NCBI GenBank assembly: GCA_021774995.1
Contig: JAJFIM010000306.1
Span: forward strand, 1-5,883
DNA: 5,883 bases
Reading direction: 5' to 3'
Source of the DNA: Alphaproteobacteria bacterium
GTDB taxonomy: Bacteria > Pseudomonadota > Alphaproteobacteria > SMXP01
Made by a program: the position numbers and the translations under genes. This document shows positions 1 through 5,390 of this stretch, in pieces (within the stretch, counting starts at the first letter, position 1; every line of letters starts with the position of its first letter). The notes under the pieces were generated by a model. It saw nothing but the letters and a program-made list of their open reading frames with translations. It ran no database searches and was not told the DNA's origin.

Positions 1-496
1 ATTCATCCGCAATCGCCGGATCAATAAAATAAGTTACCGGCATCTCCACCACCTGTCCGGGGGCGAGAACTTGTTCAGTAAAACAAAAACACTGCAGTTT
101 AGCAAAATAGGCGCCCGATTTTTGCGGCGTCACATTATAGGTGGCGCTGCCGACGATGGGGTGATCGGAAAGGTTCTCGGCGCGGAAAAGAGCCTGTGCC
201 GTTTCCCCTACTTTAAGTTCCTGCGAACCCTGCACAGGCGTGAATTTCCAAGGCAGTCCGCGGGCGACATTAGCGTCAAAGCGCACCGTCATCTTCCGGG
301 CCAGCACAGTGCCGGTCGTTGATTCCGCAACCGCCGTCGTGCCGCCAAATCCGGTTACCCGGCAAAAAAGATTATAAAGCGGCACCGAGGCGTAAGCCGC
401 CCCTATCATTCCCGCAACCACGAGCAGGCATAATATAGCTAGGCGCCGATTATCCGTGCGCGGGACGGGAGATATATGTGAAGAGGAAGCGCTCAA
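1..496 (-). CDS. ctaG: Cytochrome c oxidase assembly protein CtaG/Cox11 (copper delivery to CuB), partial at the C-terminus
   Basis: Membrane-anchored copper chaperone that helps insert CuB into subunit I of the aa3 oxidase. The reading frame runs off the left edge after 165 codons; the family is usually about 190-210 residues, so roughly 25-40 C-terminal residues are missing. Visible features: a short cytoplasmic N-terminus, one membrane segment at about residues 19-37, the conserved Cys45 in an NLFC motif just after it, a beta-rich periplasmic domain, and the copper-binding CFCF motif at 136-139 followed by the EQVLAPGQ stretch typical of Cox11. The start is TTG at 496: in-frame stops lie a few codons upstream, no ATG or GTG occurs before the membrane segment, and AAGGA sits 12 nt upstream. 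The TTG overlaps the stop of the coxF-like gene as TTGA, suggesting translational coupling. The family assignment is firm; the start is inferred. Confidence 0.95.
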   Translation of the reverse strand, partial: MSASSSHISPVPRTDNRRLAILCLLVVAGMIGAAYASVPLYNLFCRVTGFGGTTAVAESTTGTVLARKMTVRFDANVARGLPWKFTPVQGSQELKVGETAQALFRAENLSDHPIVGSATYNVTPQKSGAYFAKLQCFCFTEQVLAPGQVVEMPVTYFIDPAIADE

Positions 497-741
497 TTTG
501 CCAGACTTTCCTTAACAACGTCAGGCGGCGCGGTCCCGTCTTGAATACGGGTTTCTATATTGCCTGTGAGGCGAATATATGTGGCGAAAAAAACCAGAAC
601 AACAAAAGCCAGCAGGCTGAACGCGATGGCGATATTGCGCTTTCCGCGGGCTGCAATTTGCGCCGGGGTCAGCACAACGCCTCGGACGGGTTCGCTCTGT
701 TCTGGCGAAGCGCTCTGTTTGTCGTCTTCGCTCATCGTCAT
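493..741 (-). CDS. coxF: CoxF-like small single-pass membrane protein of the cox operon
   Basis: An 82-residue protein with a hydrophilic N-terminus (about 1-35), an LTPAQ motif at about 24-28 followed by a basic patch (ARGKR), one membrane segment at about 36-56, and a short C-terminal tail after it. Alphaproteobacterial cox operons commonly carry a small gene called coxF between ctaB and ctaG, with the same LTP motif, basic patch and single helix. Position and architecture both fit, so an accessory or assembly role is inferred; the biochemical function is not established. Start: ATG at 741 overlaps the ctaB stop as ATGA and follows a G-rich stretch. A TTG 12 nt further upstream and an ATG two codons downstream (735) are alternatives. 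The stop overlaps the ctaG start. The gene name rests on synteny and motif recall, not on an alignment. Confidence 0.8.
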   Translation of the reverse strand: MTMSEDDKQSASPEQSEPVRGVVLTPAQIAARGKRNIAIAFSLLAFVVLVFFATYIRLTGNIETRIQDGTAPPDVVKESLAN

Positions 742-1748
742 GCCTGCCCCCAACCCGTCATCCAGTCGCGAAAATCCAGCCCCACTCCCTGCTCAACCAG
801 CAAAACGGCAAAGATGATAAACAAATAGAGCATCGAAAACCGGAACAATTTGCGCGCCGCATGATCCGCTTGCACTTGAGTCGATTTTACCGTTGCGCTT
901 TGTTCCGCCGCAGCCCTGTCGGCCTCGCGGCCGGTCGCCCATACGCGCACCGCATAAAACACCAGCGCCAAACTGGCGACGGCCGCGATGGCAAAATAAA
1001 TTTCATCCGCAAAGCCCAAAAAATACGGCAAGAGCGCGGCCGGAAACGTCGCCAATGCATAAATCAAAATCTGGCGCCGCGTTGCGGCTTTTCCCGCGAC
1101 CACGGGCAACATGGGGATGCCAACTTTCTCGTAATCCAGCGAACGATATAAAGACAAGGCCCAGAAATGGGGCGGCTGCCATAAAAACACCAGAAGCGAG
1201 AGCACCAAAGGCTCCACCGAAATCGATCCGGTCGCTGCGGCCCAACCAATCAAGGGCGGAAAGGCGCCGCAGAACCCGCCCAAAACCGTATTGTGCACGG
1301 TGCGCCGTTTGAGCCACATCGTATAGACAAAAAGATAAAACGCGATGGTCAGAGCAAGGAGGAAAGCGGCGACGTAATTAACCAGCAGCGCCATGGTCGC
1401 CACGGCGCCGACGCTCAGCACTGCGCCAAAACCGAGCGCCTCTCCCGGCGCCACACGCCCCGAAGGAATAGGCCGATTGCGCGTGCGCTTCATGCCGCCG
1501 TCGATATCAGCGTCATACCACATATTAAGCGCGCCCGCCGCGCCCGCGCCCACAGACAGACACACCAAAGCCACCAACCCGATAACGGGGTGAATCGATT
1601 GCGGCGCGACCACCATGCCCACCAGCCCCGTAAACACGGCCAGAGACATCAAGGTCGGCTTCAGCAGAGCCAGATAATCGCCTACCGTGGCTTCACTTAC
1701 CGTAGGCAGGGAAACGGGATGGCCAGTCTTTAGTTGTGCTGCGGTCAC
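738..1748 (-). CDS. ctaB: Protoheme IX farnesyltransferase (heme O synthase)
   Basis: Inner-membrane UbiA-family prenyltransferase that transfers farnesyl from farnesyl diphosphate to the vinyl group of heme b, giving heme O, which is then oxidised to heme A for the oxidase encoded alongside. The 336-residue protein is strongly hydrophobic, with multiple membrane helices. The first Asp-rich motif is N75xxxD79xxxD83, followed by the basic KRTRNRP run (87-93). The second conserved region is YxxxDYxKVGIPMLPV (201-216). The QPPHFWAL stretch (191-198) is typical of heme O synthases. Start is GTG at 1748, with AGGCGAG a few bases upstream and 25 nt after the coxA stop. It is slightly longer than many homologues (about 290-315), partly because of a hydrophilic segment at about 271-300 before the last helix. 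ATGA overlap with the downstream coxF-like gene. In some genomes this family is named cyoE or coxE. Confidence 0.97.
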   Translation of the reverse strand: MTAAQLKTGHPVSLPTVSEATVGDYLALLKPTLMSLAVFTGLVGMVVAPQSIHPVIGLVALVCLSVGAGAAGALNMWYDADIDGGMKRTRNRPIPSGRVAPGEALGFGAVLSVGAVATMALLVNYVAAFLLALTIAFYLFVYTMWLKRRTVHNTVLGGFCGAFPPLIGWAAATGSISVEPLVLSLLVFLWQPPHFWALSLYRSLDYEKVGIPMLPVVAGKAATRRQILIYALATFPAALLPYFLGFADEIYFAIAAVASLALVFYAVRVWATGREADRAAAEQSATVKSTQVQADHAARKLFRFSMLYLFIIFAVLLVEQGVGLDFRDWMTGWGQA

Positions 1749-1773
1749 TGAATATCTCGCCTAACGCCCCTGT

Positions 1774-3417
1774 TTATTTAATTTGGGGCAATTCATTGAA
1801 TTGATGGAACGGCGGGGGAGAGGACAACGTCCACTCCAAAGTCGTCGCGCCCTCGCCCCAGGGATTGTCGCCGGCCGGAATTTTTTTCTTGAAGGCGTGC
1901 GCAACGGTGAACAAAAAGAAAAACACCCCGGCAAAGGAGATATACGCGCCTATGGAGGACACATAGTTCCACCCGGCAAAAGCATCCGGGTAATCAATAT
2001 AACGCCGCGGCATGCCCGCCAGCCCTAAGAAATGCTGCGGGAAGAACAGCGTATTAACGCCGATAAACGTCACCCAGAAGTGCAAATTAGCGAGCTTCTC
2101 GGAATACATATAACCGCTCATTTTTGGGAACCAGTAATAGAATGCGGCAAAGATGGTGAACACCGCGCCCAAAGACATGGTGTAATGGAAATGCGCCACA
2201 ACGTAATATGTGTCGTGCATCGCGGTATCTATACCAGCATTGGCCAGCACCACGCCCGTGACCCCGCCCAGGGTGAACAGGAAGATGAAGCCTATAGCCC
2301 AGATCAGCGGCGTACGAAATTCAACCGAACCGCCCCACATGGTGGCGATCCAGGAAAAGATTTTAATGCCGGTGGGCACCGCAATCACCATTGTGGCCGC
2401 AATGAAATAGGCTTTCATGTTGACGCTAAGGCCCACGGTGTACATGTGGTGCGCCCAGACAATGAAGCCGATAAAACCGATAGCGACCATGGCGTAAGCC
2501 ATTCCCAGATAGCCGAACACGGGCTTTTTGGAAAAGGTCGAAACGATATGGCTGATGGCGCCAAATCCCGGAAGGATCAGAATGTACACTTCAGGGTGAC
2601 CAAAGAACCAGAAAAGATGTTGAAACAGCAACGGATCGCCGCCGCCCGCCGGATCGAAAAACGCGGTGTCAAAATTGCGGTCCGTCAGCAGCATCGTGAT
2701 GGCGCCGGCCAGCACCGGCAACGCCAGAAGCAGCAGGAAAGTGGTCACCAGGATGGACCACACAAAGAGAGGCATTTTATGCATCGTCATGCCCGGCGCG
2801 CGCATGTTGAAAATAGTGGTGATGAAGTTAATCGCCCCCAGGATGGATGACGCCCCGGCCAAATGCAGCGAAAGAATCGCTAAATCCACTGCAGGCCCCG
2901 GCATCCCGGTCGTCGACAACGGCGGGTAGACGGTCCACCCGGTTCCCGCGCCCGTCGACCCCGGCGCACCCGGTACGAACACGGACAGGATCAACAGCAG
3001 AATGGAAAACGGCAACAACCAGAATGAAATATTGTTCATCCGCGGAAACGCCATGTCCGGCGCGCCGATCATGATCGGCACGAACCAATTGCCAAACCCG
3101 CCGATCAGCGCCGGCATCACCAGGAAAAAGACCATGATCAGGCCATGTCCCGTCACCAGCACGTTGAACATGTTCTTTGCGGCTTCTTCATTGCCCGCCA
3201 ATACCGGCAGAACGTCGATCCCGGTGGATTGCAGCTCCATGCGCATCAGCACCGACATGAGACCGCCGACAATGCCGGCGAAAATCGCAAAGATCAGATA
3301 CATCGTGCCGATATCTTTATGGTTTGTAGAAAACACATAACGGCGCCATCCGGTGGGATGATGGGCGTGGCCCTCTTGAGACTCCATGCCTTGATGGGCG
3401 GCGTAATCCAAAGCCAT
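1774..3417 (-). CDS. coxA: Cytochrome c oxidase subunit I (aa3-type, A1 family)
   Basis: Catalytic subunit of complex IV: reduces O2 to water at a heme a3-CuB centre and pumps protons across the inner membrane. The 547-residue, 12-helix protein is complete. Ligands assigned by family pattern: low-spin heme a by H91 (TGHGLIM) and H411; heme a3 by H409 (VAHFHYTM); CuB by H274, H323 and H324 (WAHHMY), with Y278 placed for the His-Tyr cross-link. D-channel residues N110, D121, N128 and E276 (GHPEVY) and K-channel residue K352 (TGIKIFSW) are all present, which marks an A1-type proton pump. The cytoplasmic N-terminus is His-rich (HAHH), as in relatives. ATG start at 3417 with AAGGGA 7 nt upstream; the coxB stop is 23 nt away. 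Also called ctaD. No truncation or missing key residue seen. Confidence 0.99.
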   Translation of the reverse strand: MALDYAAHQGMESQEGHAHHPTGWRRYVFSTNHKDIGTMYLIFAIFAGIVGGLMSVLMRMELQSTGIDVLPVLAGNEEAAKNMFNVLVTGHGLIMVFFLVMPALIGGFGNWFVPIMIGAPDMAFPRMNNISFWLLPFSILLLILSVFVPGAPGSTGAGTGWTVYPPLSTTGMPGPAVDLAILSLHLAGASSILGAINFITTIFNMRAPGMTMHKMPLFVWSILVTTFLLLLALPVLAGAITMLLTDRNFDTAFFDPAGGGDPLLFQHLFWFFGHPEVYILILPGFGAISHIVSTFSKKPVFGYLGMAYAMVAIGFIGFIVWAHHMYTVGLSVNMKAYFIAATMVIAVPTGIKIFSWIATMWGGSVEFRTPLIWAIGFIFLFTLGGVTGVVLANAGIDTAMHDTYYVVAHFHYTMSLGAVFTIFAAFYYWFPKMSGYMYSEKLANLHFWVTFIGVNTLFFPQHFLGLAGMPRRYIDYPDAFAGWNYVSSIGAYISFAGVFFFLFTVAHAFKKKIPAGDNPWGEGATTLEWTLSSPPPFHQFNELPQIK

Positions 3418-3440
3418 TCGTTTATCCCTTGTCTTTGTAA

Positions 3441-4304
3441 TTATTCAGCCGCCGCAACGGCAAGATCTGATGAAAGTTCGGCAAGCCCTAATTCTCCGCG
3501 TGTTTCCCGCACCCAATCGTCAAATTCCCGCTGAGAAACGACATGGATCGAGATCGGCATAAACGCATGATCTTTGCCGCACAGCTCAGAGCATTGCCCG
3601 TAATACATGCCTTCTTTTTCCACCTTGAACCATGTTTCATTCAAGCGCCCGGGCACTGCATCGATTTTAACGCCAAAGGACGGCATCGCCCAGGAGTGCA
3701 GAACATCAGACGCGGTCACCACCACCCGCACTGTCGTATCCACCGGCACCACGACATCAAAACTGCTTGCCAAGAGGCGCGGTTGAGGATTGCCATAGGG
3801 GTCGGTTCCCAATTCTTCTTCCGGCACCATGACGGCGATGAATTCCTCGTCTTCAAAATAGTCTGGATATTGATAGGTCCACAGCCACGTGCTGCCCGTG
3901 GCTTTCAGGGTCATATCCGCTTCCGGAATGACGTCTTGGTGGTAGAGCAGACGGAAGGAGGGGATGGCGATCACCAGCAGGATCACAATGGGAACGAAGG
4001 TCCAGACCACCTCGATCAATGTGTTGTGACTGAATTTGGCGGGAACCGGATTGGCGCGCGCATTGAACCGCACCGCAATAATCACCAAAAGGATAAGAAT
4101 GAAAACGGAGACGACGCCTATGATCCACAGAAGGAAATTATGGAAACCCGTTATCTCGTGCATGATGGGCGTCACCGCCTCTTGAAATCCCATCTGCCAT
4201 GGACGCGGCTGGTCGGCCAGGGCCGCATCCGCGCTCATCAAACCCAGGCCAATTACCGCCAGAACGCTGAAAAAACCGAAAATCCGCATGTCTCTTGCTC
4301 TCAT
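3441..4304 (-). CDS. coxB: Cytochrome c oxidase subunit II (CuA subunit)
   Basis: Accepts electrons from cytochrome c at a periplasmic dinuclear CuA centre and passes them to heme a in subunit I. Of 287 residues, the first 30 look like a cleavable signal peptide (hydrophobic core about 8-22, cleavage plausible after ALA30). Two membrane helices follow (about 55-78 and 97-120), then the cupredoxin domain. CuA ligands are complete: H203, C238, E240, C242, H246 and M249 (CSELCGKDHAFM). The aromatic electron-entry region reads TWLWTYQYPD (139-148), where most homologues have Tyr between the two Trp residues. Start: ATG at 4304 lacks a strong Shine-Dalgarno sequence but lies 3 nt after the stop of a short leader ORF. 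ATG at 4289 (M6) gives a cleaner signal peptide and follows AG-rich sequence; the choice is open. First enzyme gene of the operon. Also called ctaC. Confidence 0.98.
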   Translation of the reverse strand: MRARDMRIFGFFSVLAVIGLGLMSADAALADQPRPWQMGFQEAVTPIMHEITGFHNFLLWIIGVVSVFILILLVIIAVRFNARANPVPAKFSHNTLIEVVWTFVPIVILLVIAIPSFRLLYHQDVIPEADMTLKATGSTWLWTYQYPDYFEDEEFIAVMVPEEELGTDPYGNPQPRLLASSFDVVVPVDTTVRVVVTASDVLHSWAMPSFGVKIDAVPGRLNETWFKVEKEGMYYGQCSELCGKDHAFMPISIHVVSQREFDDWVRETRGELGLAELSSDLAVAAAE

Positions 4305-4307
4305 TGG

Positions 4308-4400
4308 TTAAAATCCATGCCGGAAGGGTTGAAAAACCCGCACCGCATGGGCGCAACGCTTACGCCGCTCAGACAAAATATTCAACACCCCCGCCGTCAT
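4308..4400 (-). CDS. Possible leader ORF (30 residues) directly upstream of coxB
   Basis: An ATG at 4400 is preceded by AAAGGGG with 5 nt spacing, a stronger ribosome binding site than that of coxB itself. It opens 30 codons ending in TAA, 3 nt before the coxB ATG at 4304. The predicted peptide begins MTAGVLNILS, is rich in Arg, Lys and His (ERRKRC at 11-16; RHGF at the end), and resembles no family I know. A small hairpin (4326-4339) lies over codons 21-26. Stop-to-start spacing of this kind suggests translational coupling to coxB, or a regulatory leader peptide. A 30-codon open frame is common by chance, so the case rests on the ribosome binding site and the placement. Confidence 0.35.
   Translation of the reverse strand: MTAGVLNILSERRKRCAHAVRVFQPFRHGF
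4326..4339. repeat. Short hairpin in the coxB 5' leader
   Basis: Perfect 5-bp arms GGGTT/AACCC around a 4-nt loop (GAAA on the plus strand, TTTC on the minus strand). It lies 22 nt upstream of the coxB ATG and inside the leader ORF, so a translating ribosome would melt it. No T-run follows on either strand, so it is not a classical terminator. A 5-bp stem may be chance. Confidence 0.3.
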
Positions 4401-4405
4401 TTTGG

Positions 4406-4412
4406 CCCCTTT
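4406..4412 (-). promoter_or_regulatory. Strong Shine-Dalgarno sequence of the coxB leader ORF
   Basis: AAAGGGG on the minus strand lies 5 nt before the ATG at 4400. Its presence about 100 nt upstream of coxB, with no comparably good match next to the coxB ATG at 4304, is the main reason to take the leader ORF seriously. Confidence 0.4.
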
Positions 4413-4457
4413 CTTAACGCGCCTTGAAGGACTGAAGCCAAGCGCACTCAATGGGGC

Positions 4458-4487
4458 CCGGACCTTAAGCGACGACAAGGCGTCCGG
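4458..4487. repeat. Inverted repeat CCGGAC...GTCCGG
   Basis: Perfect 6-bp GC-rich arms at 4458-4463 and 4482-4487. Pairing can continue with CTT/AAG (4464-4466 with 4477-4479) after a 2-nt bulge, leaving a 10-nt loop. It lies about 60 nt upstream of the coxB leader ORF start. No U-tract follows on either strand, so it is more likely an operator, a structured leader or chance than an intrinsic terminator. Confidence 0.4.
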
Positions 4488-4554
4488 TAAAACACAGCAC
4501 GAAATTCATGAAACTGGGGCCGACCGCGAGAGCCTCCTCCCCAACACCCGCTTC

Positions 4555-4569
4555 TGATTTGTCAAATCA
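4555..4569. repeat. Perfect 15-bp palindrome, operator-like
   Basis: TGATTTG-T-CAAATCA: seven perfectly complementary positions on each side of a single central base. The symmetry suits binding of a dimeric regulator. It is not a canonical FNR/FixK box (TTGAT-N4-ATCAA), because the centre is odd and the half-sites differ. On the minus strand it contains TTGACA. It lies in the divergent intergenic region, about 190 bp from the TPR gene start and 250 bp from the coxB start. No regulator is identified. Confidence 0.45.
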
Positions 4570-4748
4570 CCCTAAAGCGTTACCTGATTCGGCCCAATAC
4601 GCCAGCCCTTCTTGCGACCTTTTGCCACAAGCAAGCCCTTCTCACTCCCACATTCAACCGAGAAGAGGCGATAAATACCGGAAAGGCGCGAACTATGCTA
4701 TACTTGGACGCGTCCTTCTGACTTCAGCTCATGAGAGGATGAAAAACC

Positions 4749-5321
4749 ATGATTAGACTTGCTCTCATCGCCATAGCGATCGGCGGGTTGCTTGTCCCTC
4801 TTCGCGTAGCGTACGCGCAAAGCGTAACTGTGTTCGGCAATTCAGACGCTCAACAGTGTTATATCCAGACCAGATTGTTTTCAGGTGGGTCCAGCGCCCT
4901 CACTATTTGCAATAAAGCATTGAAATCGGCTGATTTAAGCAGAAAGGACCGGGCGGCGACACTCGTCAACCGGGGCATCAATTACACCCGGTCGGAAAGG
5001 CACGCCTTGGCGCTGGCTGATTTCGAAAACGCGTTAAAGATTTCCCCCACCCTTGCTGAAGCTTTTATCAACCGCGGAAATACTTTTATTTTCACAAATC
5101 AGTTCGACCGCGCCTTGGCGGATTACAATCGCGCCCTTGAACTGGGCGCCAAAGAGGCGCATGCAGCCTATTACAACCGGGGACTGGCTTATGAGGCCTT
5201 GAAAGATTTGGAGCACGCCTATCTCGATTTTCTTCAAGCGCAAAAACTACGACCAAACTGGTCTTTGCCCGCAGAACGGATTGAGCGCTATGAGGCGGCC
5301 AATTTCCGGAATGCAAAATAA
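4749..5321 (+). CDS. Secreted TPR-repeat protein of unknown function
   Basis: A 190-residue protein with a Sec-type signal peptide: positively charged Arg3, hydrophobic core about 4-18, likely cleavage after AYA (23). The mature part has a short N-terminal region with two cysteines (C37 and C54) that could form a disulfide in the periplasm. About three tetratricopeptide repeats follow, at roughly 67-100, 101-134 and 138-171. These show the usual spacing of A..NRG..Y/F....A..D...AL....P, with NRG in each repeat (74-76, 108-110, 143-145). TPRs are protein-binding scaffolds, so it probably binds a partner in the periplasm; the partner cannot be read from sequence. ATG start at 4749 with AGGA 9 nt upstream. 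It diverges from the cox operon and lies 69 nt before tldD on the same strand, so co-transcription with tldD is possible but not shown. Confidence 0.9.
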   Translation: MIRLALIAIAIGGLLVPLRVAYAQSVTVFGNSDAQQCYIQTRLFSGGSSALTICNKALKSADLSRKDRAATLVNRGINYTRSERHALALADFENALKISPTLAEAFINRGNTFIFTNQFDRALADYNRALELGAKEAHAAYYNRGLAYEALKDLEHAYLDFLQAQKLRPNWSLPAERIERYEAANFRNAK

Positions 5322-5338
5322 AGCCCCTTCACATAACA

Positions 5339-5360
5339 GACCTTATCTATCTATCAGGTC
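5339..5360. repeat. Inverted repeat with a TATC-repeat loop between the TPR gene and tldD
   Basis: Arms GACCT and AGGTC (5 bp) enclose a 12-nt loop made of three exact TATC units (5344-5355). It lies in the 69-nt gap after the TPR gene. The run after it is A-rich (CAAAAAATCA), not T-rich, so it does not look like an intrinsic terminator for plus-strand transcription; on the minus strand no gene ends here. It may be chance. Confidence 0.3.
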
Positions 5361-5390
5361 CAAAAAATCAAACAGGATTGACGCGCGCCC

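Larger units (their letters stand above)
4401..4748. other. Divergent intergenic region between the cox operon and the TPR gene
   Basis: About 350 bp upstream of both transcription units with no convincing long gene. It should hold the promoters for both directions. I find no clear -35/-10 pair. On the plus strand TATACT at 4699-4704 is a good -10 match, 45 nt before the TPR start, but has no recognisable -35. On the minus strand a TTGACA lies inside the palindrome at 4555-4569, but nothing AT-rich sits 16-18 bp downstream. Other content: an inverted repeat at 4458-4487 and a 9-bp direct repeat AGCCCTTCT at 4604-4612 and 4634-4642. A three-codon minigene ATG AGA GGA TGA (4731-4742) spans the TPR Shine-Dalgarno region. 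Confidence 0.6.

Noticed and set aside
2032..2850. 272-codon plus-strand open frame antisense to coxA
   Set aside because: Lies entirely within the firmly identified coxA on the other strand. Its His- and Arg-rich translation is typical of a shadow of a hydrophobic membrane protein.
4357..4385. Possible coxB promoter on the minus strand: TTGAAT, 17 bp, TAAGCG
   Set aside because: The -35 match and spacing are fair, but the -10 element matches poorly, and it would start transcription downstream of the leader ORF start. Not strong enough to annotate.
3543..4427. 294-codon plus-strand open frame antisense to coxB
   Set aside because: Shadow of coxB with a His-rich composition and no recognisable domain; coxB has all its CuA ligands.
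4411..4428. Possible CtrA-type site (TTAA...TTGA)
   Set aside because: Spacing is 6 rather than 7 and the second half-site is imperfect.
4699..4704. TATACT as the -10 element for the TPR gene
   Set aside because: Good hexamer at a sensible distance, but no -35-like element 16-18 bp upstream. Mentioned only within the intergenic entry.
4508..4756. 82-codon plus-strand ORF in the divergent intergenic region
   Set aside because: Rich in Ser, Pro and Ala with no domain-like pattern, no good ribosome binding site at its ATG, and it overlaps the start of the TPR gene in another frame. Best read as a chance open frame.
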